A DNA stretch of 35,590 nt from Paludibacteraceae bacterium (GTDB taxonomy: Bacteria; Bacteroidota; Bacteroidia; Bacteroidales; Paludibacteraceae). Below are positions 25,617 to 35,000 of the stretch, in pieces (the stretch's first letter is position 1; every line of letters starts with the position of its first letter). A model generated the notes under the pieces. The model made no database searches and had not been told where the DNA came from. It was given only the letters and a program-made list of their open reading frames with translations. A program made the position numbers and the translations under genes. The stretch lies in the NCBI GenBank assembly GCA_905233925.1, contig CAJOFV010000019.1, positions 1 to 35,590 on the forward strand. Reading direction: 5' to 3'.

Positions 25617-26372
25617 ATGAAAAAGCTAATCTTAGTTTTCGTAACGCTTTTTACTGCTATTCATATTAACGCACAGTTAACATATGAAGGGACACAGCAT
25701 GTTATTCGTTTTGGGACAGGCACACAAAGAATAATAGCTCAAAATATTGATTCACCTTCATCAGAACAGGATGCCATGCTCGTTGGGGATTATTTTATGA
25801 CTACAGACATGGGGCTTTCCGATGGACATACACATTATAATGTTTATAATGCCAATATGACCCTAGTAAAATCTTTCTTAATAGAAGGTGCATTTTTTAG
25901 TGTCCCTATCAGCAGTAGCTCAAATGGATTGTATGTGTGGAACTTTATTTCGAAAGAAATATTTACGACAAATGGCAAATGGACTTGTCTGGTTACAGAA
26001 TATAAGAAGGAAAATCTAACAGATGGAAATGGAACTATATTGGGAGAAGTGAAAAAAGTTAAAGAATTACGATTAGTAGATGAAGATGGTAAAATTCTAT
26101 CAATAATACCTTACACAGGAGATACCAAAAAAACATTTTTAAGTCTAGTTAAAATAGGCGACAAGTATAAATTGTTTGTTCCAACAGGAGATGATACATC
26201 AGACATTCCCTATGCTTATGACATATATTCCCTCCCCGGCTCTGGAAACGCTACTGATGTAAACGAAGTATCTGCTCTGCGCCACAATGTACGTAAGTAT
26301 TTGCAAAATGACCAAGTGTTGATTGACAGCAACGAAAGAACGTACAACATGCAAGGTCAACAGATAAAATAA
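25617..26372 (+). CDS. Secreted protein of unknown function with C-terminal tag, 251 aa
   Basis: Signal peptide MKKLILVFVTLFTAIHINAQ; C-terminus RKYLQNDQVLIDSNERTYNMQGQQIK. Confidence 0.85.
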   Translation: MKKLILVFVTLFTAIHINAQLTYEGTQHVIRFGTGTQRIIAQNIDSPSSEQDAMLVGDYFMTTDMGLSDGHTHYNVYNANMTLVKSFLIEGAFFSVPISSSSNGLYVWNFISKEIFTTNGKWTCLVTEYKKENLTDGNGTILGEVKKVKELRLVDEDGKILSIIPYTGDTKKTFLSLVKIGDKYKLFVPTGDDTSDIPYAYDIYSLPGSGNATDVNEVSALRHNVRKYLQNDQVLIDSNERTYNMQGQQIK

Positions 26373-26415
26373 AACCCTGATAATATCGTAGGGCTCGGAA
26401 ATGCCCACCAAAAGA

Positions 26416-26449
26416 ATAGAGACGCTCTTCCGAACGTCTCTATCTTTTT
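26416..26449. terminator. Terminator hairpin ATAGAGACG-ctcttccgaa-CGTCTCTAT with T tract, between convergent genes
   Basis: 9-bp inverted repeat followed by TCTTTTT on plus strand; A-rich upstream side could serve the minus strand (rpsA). Confidence 0.7.
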
Positions 26450-26480
26450 GCCAAAAGCTTGATGGCCAAAGGCTTACAGA

Positions 26481-28364
26481 TTACTCTTCAGCTTTCTTGG
26501 CAGCCTTTTTGGTGGTTTTCTTTGCCTTCGGAGCTTCCTCTACGGGAGCTTCTGCGGGAGCGGCTTCCTCTGCGGGAGCTTCAGCTTTCGCAGCTTTCTT
26601 TGCCGGAGCTTTCTTCGCGGGCTTTTCCTCTAAGCTGGCTTTGAGGTCAGCGAGAACGCCCAGGTCACCGAGAGTGGTTTTCTCCATCTTCGGCAGCTCG
26701 GGAGCGGCTTCTTTCTTGGCTTTTGCCTCTTTGGTGGGAGCCTCTTTGCGCTCTTCCCAGGTGCGGAGGTGGCTCAACATGATGCGTTTTGCCTCTTTGT
26801 TGAACTCGATTACGCGGAACTCCATCGTGTCACCTTTGGCTGCGGCGCTCTTGTCTTCCTTCGCAAGATGACGTGCGGTGCAGAAACCTTCAACGCCGTC
26901 CTCGAGTGCTACAACAGCACCCTTGTCGCTCAGTTCAACGATTTTGCCTTCAACAACGGTGTCCAGACCGTATTTTGCCTCAAGCTCTTCCCACGGATTC
27001 TCCTCGAGTTGTTTGTGACCGAGGCTCAAGCGGCGGTTCTCTTTGTCGATTTCGAGAACAACAACCTCGATTTCAGCGCCGATAGACGTGAACTCGTTCG
27101 GATGTTTGATTTTCTTCGTCCAGCTCAGGTCGCTGATGTGAATCAGACCGTCAACGCCTTCCTCGATTTCAACGAATACACCGAAGTTCGTGAAGTTGCG
27201 AACCTTTGCCCAGTGGCGTGTGCCAACGGCATACTTCTCGGTTACGTTCTCCCACGGGTCAGCCTTCAGTTGCTTGATGCCAAGCGACATCTTGCGCTCG
27301 TCGCGATCCAGAGTCAGGATAACGGCATCCACTTCGTCGCCGACTTTCAGGAAGTCGTTCGCGCTGCGCAGGTGCTGGCTCCAGCTCATTTCGCTCACGT
27401 GAATCAGACCTTCTACGCCGTCGCAAATCTCAACGAATGCGCCGTAGTCAGCCATTACAACAACCTTGCCGTGTACTTTGTCGCCCACTTTCAGGTTCGG
27501 GTCGAGAGCATCCCACGGGTGCGGAGTCAACTGTTTCAAGCCGAGAGCGATACGTTTCTTCTCGTCGTCGAAGTCAAGGATAACAACGTTGATCTTCTGG
27601 TCGAGTTGAACGATTTCCTTCGGGTCGGAAACTCTGCCCCAACTGAGGTCGGTGATGTGGATAAGACCGTCAACACCGCCGAGGTCGATGAATACGCCGT
27701 AGTTGGTGATGTTCTTAACGGTTCCTTCAAGTACCTGACCTTTCTCAAGACGTGAAACGATTTCTTTCTTCTGTGCTTCGAGCTCGGCCTCGATGAGAGC
27801 CTTGTGCGAAACAACAACGTTGCGGAAGTCTTCGTTCACTTTCACAATCTTGAACTCCATGGTCTTGCCCACGAATACATCGTAGTCGCGAATCGGCTTA
27901 ACGTCAATCTGACTGCCCGGCAGGAATGCTTCCATACCGAGAACATCAACGATCATGCCGCCTTTCGTACGGCATTTGATGAAGCCCGTAACGATTTCGC
28001 CTGCCTCGCATGCGGCAACAACGCGATCCCAAGCCTGGGAAGCGCGAGCCTCTTTGTGTGACAGCACGAGTTGGCCTTTCTTGTCTTCCTGGCTCTCGAT
28101 GAATACTTCCACTTTGTCGCCAACCTTCAGGTCGGGGTTGTAGCGGAACTCGGTCGCCGGAACAATACCGTCGCTCTTGAAACCTACGTTTACAACGACT
28201 TCGCGTTTGTTAATGGACGTAACAACACCTTCAACGACTTCTTTGTCCTTGATCGCATTCAGGGTCTTGTCATACTTTTGGATAAGTTCTTCGTTTAATG
28301 TGCCTTTTGATTCTTTCTCATAGGCATCCCAGTCGAAGTTCTGGAGAGATTTGTTTTCTGCCAT
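26481..28364 (-). CDS. rpsA: 30S ribosomal protein S1 with low-complexity K/A/E/P C-terminal tail, 627 aa
   Basis: Repeated S1 modules (YGVFIDLGGVDGLIHITDLSWGRVSDP, YGAFVEICDGVEGLIHVSEMSWS, FGVFVEIEEGVDGLIHISDLSWTKKIKHP). Confidence 0.96.
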   Translation of the reverse strand: MAENKSLQNFDWDAYEKESKGTLNEELIQKYDKTLNAIKDKEVVEGVVTSINKREVVVNVGFKSDGIVPATEFRYNPDLKVGDKVEVFIESQEDKKGQLVLSHKEARASQAWDRVVAACEAGEIVTGFIKCRTKGGMIVDVLGMEAFLPGSQIDVKPIRDYDVFVGKTMEFKIVKVNEDFRNVVVSHKALIEAELEAQKKEIVSRLEKGQVLEGTVKNITNYGVFIDLGGVDGLIHITDLSWGRVSDPKEIVQLDQKINVVILDFDDEKKRIALGLKQLTPHPWDALDPNLKVGDKVHGKVVVMADYGAFVEICDGVEGLIHVSEMSWSQHLRSANDFLKVGDEVDAVILTLDRDERKMSLGIKQLKADPWENVTEKYAVGTRHWAKVRNFTNFGVFVEIEEGVDGLIHISDLSWTKKIKHPNEFTSIGAEIEVVVLEIDKENRRLSLGHKQLEENPWEELEAKYGLDTVVEGKIVELSDKGAVVALEDGVEGFCTARHLAKEDKSAAAKGDTMEFRVIEFNKEAKRIMLSHLRTWEERKEAPTKEAKAKKEAAPELPKMEKTTLGDLGVLADLKASLEEKPAKKAPAKKAAKAEAPAEEAAPAEAPVEEAPKAKKTTKKAAKKAEE

Positions 28365-28536
28365 ATTGGTAGATGGGTGTTTGGTCTGACCGTGTCTCGC
28401 GACACCGGTTTACCCAAACGTTAAAGGGTTAAACAATCGCGTTCTTTCGCTTTTGGCAGCATTTTACCTCTCTTTCGGAGGCATCTTTGTTCCCTCTCGG
28501 GTCGCGTTACTGTTCTCCTTCCGCGAAAAAAGCCCG

Positions 28537-28568
28537 CAAAAGTACAACAATATTTTGACATACACAAA
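28537..28568 (-). promoter_or_regulatory. rpsA promoter (TTTG-N20-TACTTTTG on minus strand)
   Basis: CAAAAGTA at 28537-28544 and CAAA at 28565-28568. Confidence 0.6.
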
Positions 28569-28594
28569 TTTTTTGACGAAATATATGATTTTTT

Positions 28595-28625
28595 TTTGAC
28601 ATATACGATTTTTTTTGTAATTTTG
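28595..28625 (+). promoter_or_regulatory. Divergent plus-strand promoter (TTTG-N19-TAATTTTG)
   Basis: TTTG at 28595-28598, TAATTTTG at 28618-28625. Confidence 0.6.
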
Positions 28626-28669
28626 CACAAATTTTTTGGGTCGAAGGCGCTCACAGCCAACCTGCCAAA

Positions 28670-28729
28670 GACGGCAAAAGGACGGCAAAAGGACGGCAAC
28701 GAAAGCCGAGAGAAGCCTGAGAGAAGCCC
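28670..28729. repeat. Short 11-bp tandem repeats in leader: GACGGCAAAAG x2 plus partial, then GAGAGAAGCCT/GAGAGAAGCCC
   Basis: Units at 28670-28680, 28681-28691, partial 28692-28699; second repeat 28708-28718 and 28719-28729. Confidence 0.9.
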
Positions 28730-28772
28730 CAAAGAGGACAAATTGCAGACTCTGACAATTAAAATAACGATT

Positions 28773-30260
28773 ATGGATTACAAATGGACTTTTGAAAACG
28801 TAGGCGGAGCCACCCGCGTACGCATTATGACGGGGGACGACATCCGTCACCTCGGTGAATTGGACCAGAAGATGTGGACAGTGCTTTCTTGTCCGGCTTC
28901 CGGCCTGGAGATTTCCAACGAGAGCCTTGCGCTTATGGACATCGACGGCGACGGGCAGTTGCGCCTCATGGAAGTGGTGAAGACTGCCGACTGGCTCTGT
29001 GCCAAACTCGCAGACCCGCAGACCTTGTTCGCCCAGTCGGACACGATTGCGTTGGATAATATCGCCGATGAGGCCATCAAGGCCGTGGCTGCCAAAATTG
29101 CCGGTGACAACGCCGAAATCGCTTTGGCTGCGGTGGATGCTGCCATAGATGCCGTAACCATCACGCCCGCGGCTGTGCCTGCTGCACCTTTCGAAGCGGA
29201 TGTAATGGCCGCATACAAAGCCAAACAGGCGGAATATGCTGCGTACTTTGAGCAGGCGAAAATGGCGAAACTCGGCTTGGCGGTCATCGCGGAAGAAACA
29301 GCTGTTCCTCCGATGAAAGAGAAGGACTTCGTGGAAATGGGCGCGAAGATTGCTGCCTATGATGCAGCGGTCGCTGCGGCTGCGGAAGCCGATGCAGCGG
29401 CACTTGCGGCCGGAAAAGCCGAGTATGCTGACTTGCACAAACTCTTGCTCCTGTCGCGTGATTTCTGCAAACTGCTGCGGAACTTCGTAACGCTGGAGGA
29501 CTTCTACAAACGCGAAGCCGACCAGATGGCTATCTTCCAGGCGGGAACGCTTGTTATTGACCAGCGCGCATGCCGTCTTTGCATCCGCGTGAACGACATG
29601 GGCAAGCATGACGCGCAGGCGGGCGCGAGCGGGATGTTCCTTATATATTGTGACTGCGTAAGCAAGAAACTTGGCAAATCCATGAAGATTGTAGCTGCTG
29701 TCACAATGGGCGAAATCAAGAACCTCAAGGTTGGCAAGAACGCCATTTTCTATGACCGGCAGGGCAACGACTGGGATGCTACCATTACCAAAGTTATTGA
29801 CAACCCGATTTCTGTACGTCAGGCGTTTTGGAGTCCTTATCGCAAGTTCGGCAACTGGGTTACTGACCTCATTAACAAATCCGCTTCCGAGAAGAACGAC
29901 AAAGCGTTTGCAGACCTTACCGACACGGCGCAAAAGACAACTGCGGCGGCCACAGAAGGCGCTGCCGTAGAAAAGAAGCAGGCGTTTGACATCGCCAAGT
30001 TCGCCGGTATTTTTGCTGCCATAGGTATGGCGGTCGGCTTTATCGGTGAGTTCATCGCCAGTCTTGCAAGCGGCATTAACGGTACGCCGTGGTGGAAACT
30101 GCTGGTTTGGTTGGCAGCGATTATGCTCGTCATTTCCGGACCTGCAATGATTATGGCTTGGATTAAACTCCGCCGCCGTAACCTTGCGCCGCTTCTCAAC
30201 GCTAACGGCTGGGCGGTCAACGCCGTACGCTTACCGAGCAGGTTCAGTTCCCGTTCATGA
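28773..30260 (+). CDS. Membrane protein of unknown function with EF-hand-like DIDGDGQLRLMEVV, apparently truncated by a frameshift near 30225
   Basis: Start taken as ATG at 28773 (MDYKWTFENVGGATRVRIM). TM segments near the C-terminus. The track ORF begins at 28596, before the leader. Ends abruptly in VRLPSRFSSRS. Confidence 0.7.
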   Translation: MDYKWTFENVGGATRVRIMTGDDIRHLGELDQKMWTVLSCPASGLEISNESLALMDIDGDGQLRLMEVVKTADWLCAKLADPQTLFAQSDTIALDNIADEAIKAVAAKIAGDNAEIALAAVDAAIDAVTITPAAVPAAPFEADVMAAYKAKQAEYAAYFEQAKMAKLGLAVIAEETAVPPMKEKDFVEMGAKIAAYDAAVAAAAEADAAALAAGKAEYADLHKLLLLSRDFCKLLRNFVTLEDFYKREADQMAIFQAGTLVIDQRACRLCIRVNDMGKHDAQAGASGMFLIYCDCVSKKLGKSMKIVAAVTMGEIKNLKVGKNAIFYDRQGNDWDATITKVIDNPISVRQAFWSPYRKFGNWVTDLINKSASEKNDKAFADLTDTAQKTTAAATEGAAVEKKQAFDIAKFAGIFAAIGMAVGFIGEFIASLASGINGTPWWKLLVWLAAIMLVISGPAMIMAWIKLRRRNLAPLLNANGWAVNAVRLPSRFSSRS

Positions 30261-30490
30261 AACTGACTGACCCGTTTGCCAAGAAAGGTATGCCGGGTTG
30301 GAAGAAAGCCCTAATTTGGATGGCGGTTATTATCGGCCTTTGCGGCATTGCTTGTCTGGCGTTGTGGTACTTCGGTATTTGGCCGTTTGACGCTTGTGCT
30401 CCTGTAGCCGAAGCGGTAGAGACAGCAGCTGAAGAAGCAACGGAAGTTGTGACAGAAATCTGCGATACGATAGCTGCTCCGGCGCAATAA
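30257..30490 (+). CDS. Likely out-of-frame C-terminal portion of the preceding protein (77-aa ORF with one TM and acidic tail)
   Basis: The -1 frame is open from about 30206 and reads TLTEQVQFPFMKLTDPFAKKGMPGWKKALIWMAVIIGLCGIACLALWYFG. Confidence 0.6.
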   Translation: MKLTDPFAKKGMPGWKKALIWMAVIIGLCGIACLALWYFGIWPFDACAPVAEAVETAAEEATEVVTEICDTIAAPAQ

Positions 30491-30507
30491 ATGAGGCTTT
30501 TTCCTAT

Positions 30508-30542
30508 AAAAATGCACTTTTTCGCAAAAAAAGTGCATTTTT
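30508..30542 (+). terminator. Hairpin AAAAATGCACTTTTT-cgcaa-AAAAAGTGCATTTTT
   Basis: 15-bp perfect inverted repeat read directly. Confidence 0.8.
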
Positions 30543-30543
30543 A

Positions 30544-30575
30544 TTTGCACGGTTCATAAAAAAGCAGTACTTTTG
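30544..30575 (+). promoter_or_regulatory. Promoter for tRNA-Gln (TTTG-N20-TACTTTTG)
   Basis: TTTG at 30544-30547, TACTTTTG at 30568-30575. Confidence 0.65.
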
Positions 30576-30596
30576 CACGCTTTTTCGTTCAAGCGA

Positions 30597-30667
30597 TGCT
30601 CAATGGTGTAATGGTAGCACTACAGATTCTGGTTCTGTCTGTCTGGGTTCGAGTCCTGGTTGAGCAA
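30597..30667 (+). tRNA. tRNA-Gln (anticodon CTG)
   Basis: TGCTCAATGGTGTAATGGTAGCACTACAGATTCTGGTTCTGTCTGTCTGGGTTCGAGTCCTGGTTGAGCAA; stem ACAGA/TCTGT, loop TTCTGGT; acceptor TGCTCAA/TTGAGCA. Confidence 0.95.
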
Positions 30668-30670
30668 CAC

Positions 30671-30701
30671 AAAAAAAGTGCGATTTTCGCACTTTTTTTT
30701 T
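30671..30701 (+). terminator. Terminator after tRNA-Gln (AAAAAAAGTGCGATTTTCGCACTTTTTTTTT)
   Basis: AAGTGCGA/TCGCACTT stem followed by T run. Confidence 0.8.
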
Positions 30702-30730
30702 GTGTATATGTATTTTTTGTTGTACCTTTG
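30699..30730 (+). promoter_or_regulatory. Promoter for the MFS transporter (TTTG-N20-TACCTTTG)
   Basis: TTTG at 30699-30702, TACCTTTG at 30723-30730; -33 element lies at the end of the terminator T tract. Confidence 0.65.
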
Positions 30731-30767
30731 CGGCAAATTTAATAATAAAACTTAAAAAATCGTTACC

Positions 30768-32033
30768 ATGAGCACAAAGCAATCAAAGTCTTTGACGATT
30801 ATTACTATCATTGCGATGATGTTTCTTTACGCAATGATTTCTTTTGTTACGAACCTCGCTGCGCCGGTCGGCAAGATTTGGGGCGAGTCGTTTACTGACC
30901 CTGCTCAAGCGGAACGCATGGGCATGTTGGGCAACCTGTTCAATTTCCTCGCGTATCTTATTATGGGTATCCCTGCAGGAAATATTCTTGCCAAATACGG
31001 CTACAAAAAGACCTCTCTGGCTGCCATCGTTCTCGGCTTTATTGGAATTGGCGTGCAGTGGCTGAGTGGTGTGGCTGACAGTTTCGCGGTTTATCTCTGC
31101 GGCGCTTTGTTGGGCGGTTTCTGTGTGTGCATGCTTAATACGGTGACTAACCCGATGCTGAACCTTCTGGGTGGCGGCGGCAACAAAGGAAACCAGCTGA
31201 ACCTTATCGGTGGAACCATCAACTCGTTGTCTGCTGCTTTGACGCCGATGCTCGTTGGTGCTTTGGTCGGCGAATCGTTGGTAGGCAAAGAAATTGACGA
31301 TGTGAACGTTGTTCTTTATATCGCCATGGCGGTATTTGTATTAATCTTTGTTATTCTGTGGCTTACGCCGATTGCAGAGCCTGCGGGCGCGGGACAGCAG
31401 ATTACCTACGAACGCAGTCCCTGGGCGTTCCGTCATTTGCGTCTCGGCGTAGTGGCAATTTTCTTGTATGTGGGTGTGGAAATAGGTATTCCCGCAACAC
31501 TCATCAGTTATTTGAGTAAGGGCGGCGGATCCGGTTATGATGACGCAACCTTTATTGCCGGTTTGTACTGGCTGCTAATGCTGATAGGTCGGTCTATAGG
31601 TTCGGTTATCGGCGGCAAGGTAAGCAGTCGCGCGATGGTTATCTGCGTGTCGGTAACAGCCATCATGCTGATGACAGCGGCGATGTTGTTAGGCGGCGAT
31701 GTGCAGGTTGCAATGCCTACGAACTGGTCGTTTGAGGTGGAGCAGGTTCCTGTTGCAGCTTTGTTCATTGTTCTTTGCGGTCTGTGCACGTCTGTTATGT
31801 GGGGCTCTATTTTCAACATGGCAACGGAAGGACTTGGCAAATATACCGCCAAAGCGTCCGGTATATTTATGATGATGGTCTTCGGTGGCGGTGTCATTCC
31901 GTGGATTCAGAGTGCTGTCGCCGGTCACCATTACCTGCTCAGTTACATTGTGCCGACTCTCTGCGTGGCATATATTCTCTGCTACGCGCTTTGGGGCAGC
32001 AAGAATGTCAATACCGATATTAAGGTAGATTAA
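30768..32033 (+). CDS. Sugar MFS transporter, FucP/GluP-like, 421 aa
   Basis: Multiple TM segments; FLYAMISFVTNLAAPVGKIWGESF, MGIPAGNILAKYGYKKTSL, NTVTNPMLNLLGGGGNKGNQLNLIGG patterns. Confidence 0.82.
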   Translation: MSTKQSKSLTIITIIAMMFLYAMISFVTNLAAPVGKIWGESFTDPAQAERMGMLGNLFNFLAYLIMGIPAGNILAKYGYKKTSLAAIVLGFIGIGVQWLSGVADSFAVYLCGALLGGFCVCMLNTVTNPMLNLLGGGGNKGNQLNLIGGTINSLSAALTPMLVGALVGESLVGKEIDDVNVVLYIAMAVFVLIFVILWLTPIAEPAGAGQQITYERSPWAFRHLRLGVVAIFLYVGVEIGIPATLISYLSKGGGSGYDDATFIAGLYWLLMLIGRSIGSVIGGKVSSRAMVICVSVTAIMLMTAAMLLGGDVQVAMPTNWSFEVEQVPVAALFIVLCGLCTSVMWGSIFNMATEGLGKYTAKASGIFMMMVFGGGVIPWIQSAVAGHHYLLSYIVPTLCVAYILCYALWGSKNVNTDIKVD

Positions 32034-32055
32034 AAGAATTGGGAAATAGCAAAAG

Positions 32056-32086
32056 AAAGAGTAGGGCTTGCGTCCTACTCTTTTTT
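32056..32086. terminator. Terminator hairpin AAAGAGTAGG-gcttgcgt-CCTACTCTTT with T run, between convergent MFS and TamB genes
   Basis: 10-bp inverted repeat followed by TTT; overlaps the TamB stop codon. Confidence 0.75.
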
Positions 32087-35000
32087 CCAGTTGAAATCGT
32101 GCTTGAATACCACGCCGACGCCCTCGATCATGGTCGCTTGGCGCAGCGAGTATTTGTCCACGCTGTGGGTGTAACCTTTCAGCCGCACTTTGCCGTTGGG
32201 CGTGAGGAAATATTCAATGTCCAGGTCGCCGAAGAACGGCCGGTTCGAGATGTCGTTGTAGCGGTAACCGATGTTTCCGTTGATAAGGAGCCTGTCAACC
32301 GGCTGCAGCGAGAAGACTGCCTCATACTCCTGTTGTGCCGTTTCGCCTTCGCCGTCTGCGCGGTAGTTGAAGCCCATTGTAAAGACATTAGTCAGTTTGC
32401 CGAGCCAAGCGTTTATTTGTCCGGTGATGGTGGACGAAAGAAGGGAATAGGTCTCGTTGACACCGGACGACGCAGTAGAAGTCCGCATGTACTCCGGCGT
32501 GTAGAAACGGCCGAACACAAGCAGATAAACCACTTGGCGCATCATCATCTCGTCCGTGTTAATGACAGAGCGGATTTGGTTCTCAATGGTTTCTTCGGAG
32601 CGCGGCAGTTCAATGTCAAAGCGGATGGCGGGCTCTGAAAGCTTTCCTGTGAGGTTAACGGCGGTGATAACCGGCACAGACGTTCGTCCGGAAATCAGGT
32701 TCTCGGTCTCCGAACCGAAGAGGTCTTTGAGCGACGCCGTTACCTGATACTTGGCGGTAACATTGAGTATAGGCTCTTCTGGATTACCGTTCCAGATGAT
32801 TTGTGACCCTTCCGCGATGGTGAAGTCGCGGCGGATGACATTTCCGATAGTTAGTCCTATTTTACCTGCCATTAGGGTGTATGTGCCGACCAGTTTGTAT
32901 TCGTCCGTGGCATCATCCATCGTGAACTTGATCGACCCGTCGCCGCGTGCAGAAATCTTGTCGCCTGTGCGTTCGTTGAGAACCAGTTCGAAGAGTGTCT
33001 GCGGGTCGATGTCTATGTTCATACCCAAACGGAAGCGGGACGCAGCCGCTGCCACTTCGGCAGGTTTCTTGCGTTGCGGGATAACGGACTTTTTCTTCAC
33101 GACGACGACTTCTTCTTCCTTCTTGTTGTGGTTATAGAACGTGATGAACGAGTTGTCGCTTGCGGAGGAAGCGCCGTCCACGGAAATGCGGAAGCGCGAC
33201 TTGCCGACCGCAATAGCGTCCGCGGACAGCACAATGTCATTGTCAGGTCCTTCAAGATAAACATCTCCGTCCGCATAAATCTTACCGGACATGAACTGTC
33301 CTGGTTGGTCAGGCAGGTTAATGGCAAGCGTATGGTCGCAGCGTCCGGCGAGGTCAAGCCGGAAGTTCTTGAAGTACTCGTCGTGCGTCAGCCGTCCGTT
33401 GAAGTAGAACGGATTACCTTCCTCGTCATGCAGCGTCATATCAGGGAAGATAATAGAAGTTGAGTCCATAAAGACGGAGTCGTTGAATGTATAGCGGCAG
33501 CCTGTGAACGGAATAGTCAGTCCGGCGTCTATGCCTTTGACGCGGGTCATGACCCACACTTTCTTGCCTTCGCCGCTGACAGTTACACGTCCCGACCCGT
33601 AACCGCTGATATCTGACAGGAAGCCGGACGTCCAGTGATTAATGAACGCCAACGGAATAGAGTCGGGGAAGATATCTATGAGGAATCGTCCTTTTTTGGG
33701 CTCCGCCAGACCGTCCACGTGCGCTACACGGTGTGAGCCGTTATCTACGTTGCCGTCAATGATGATGTTATTCGTCTCGCGGTCAAGGGAAATCTTTGCC
33801 ACTGCGTCGCCGATGTGAGCACCGCACATGATGGCAGGAGAAAGGCGTACTTCCGCCTCAAAGACAGGCTTGGAGAATACGCCGAACAGTTTTGCCCATC
33901 CGGTCAGTTGTCCGCCGACGGTGAATGCTCTTTCCGGCAACGCGAACGGCATTAGCAGTCCGGCATTTATGTTCGCAAGGGTCACTTGCAGCGAGTCGGA
34001 CATACGCGGCGAAGCTATGCCGTCGGCGGCAATGACTTGTGACGTGCCGAGAATACGGAAGTTATCAATCATCAGCGACGTATCTGCGGCGCAGTAAGCT
34101 ATGCGGGAGTCGTCAATTTTATATACCGAGTCGCCCAACTGCACAATGCTCGGTAGCACATGCATTTCCACTAACGGTTTGCCCGCGTAGTGCATGAAAT
34201 GTGTTTCCACGTCCAACGTCCCATAACTCTTGGCGGGTGGCAGCGCGTGGATGTCCAGTCCCAAGAGCAGCGAGTCGCGGAACGCCTGGGCATGCGTTGT
34301 GAAACGGTTACTGTCCAGTTCAAGGGACATGTCCAACGCCAGCGCGTCGTACTTATCGCCCGCGGTCAGCGTGAAGTCGTGCAATTGCGCATTGCCCGCT
34401 ACAATAGCAGGAACGTAGGTCTGCAGCGACCAACTCCGGCGCTCCTCGTCGAAGGAGCCCTTGATAACAGGGTCGTCGCTAATCATCACCGGCAACTGCA
34501 GCATTTCCTGCAACTGCGCAATTTTGTGGCCGTAGAGGTAGAACGTCAGTTCGTTGTCCGTCTGCTGTGCCATCAGCTGCTTGTAGCGTGAGGTCGGGAA
34601 GACGGATGGCAAGTACCGTGCCAGCTGTTTGGCAAGGGATGTCGGCAGCGTGGTATATGCGAAGTTGCCTTTGGCGGAGCAGGTAAGGTAGTCTGACTGC
34701 AGTTTGAGCGTCAGCACATCATCTTGCCGTTCGGACGTAAGCGCAAGGCTTTTCATGAGCACCGAGTCTTCGCCAATGCGCAGTTGCAGCGAATCTACCG
34801 CCGCAGAAATAGCTGCATGGTCAAGGTCGTGACCCGTGTAGTGCAACTGTGCCGTGCCGTGCAGTTCCGCGTTCGGGAAGCGTTCCAACAGTTTCAATTC
34901 GTACGGGCAAAGGCGGTTTAGCGCCAGTTCGACATCAAGACGTTTGTCCGTATGCTGGAAGTCAAGCAGTCCCTCCAGATTCAGATTAATGTTCTTGTCT

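Noticed and set aside
26769-27755. 328-aa plus-strand ORF opposite rpsA
   Set aside because: Mirror of repeated S1 modules; no independent evidence.
30206-30257. Programmed -1 ribosomal frameshift
   Set aside because: No X-XXY-YYZ slippery heptamer seen in the overlap; mutation or sequence error is simpler.
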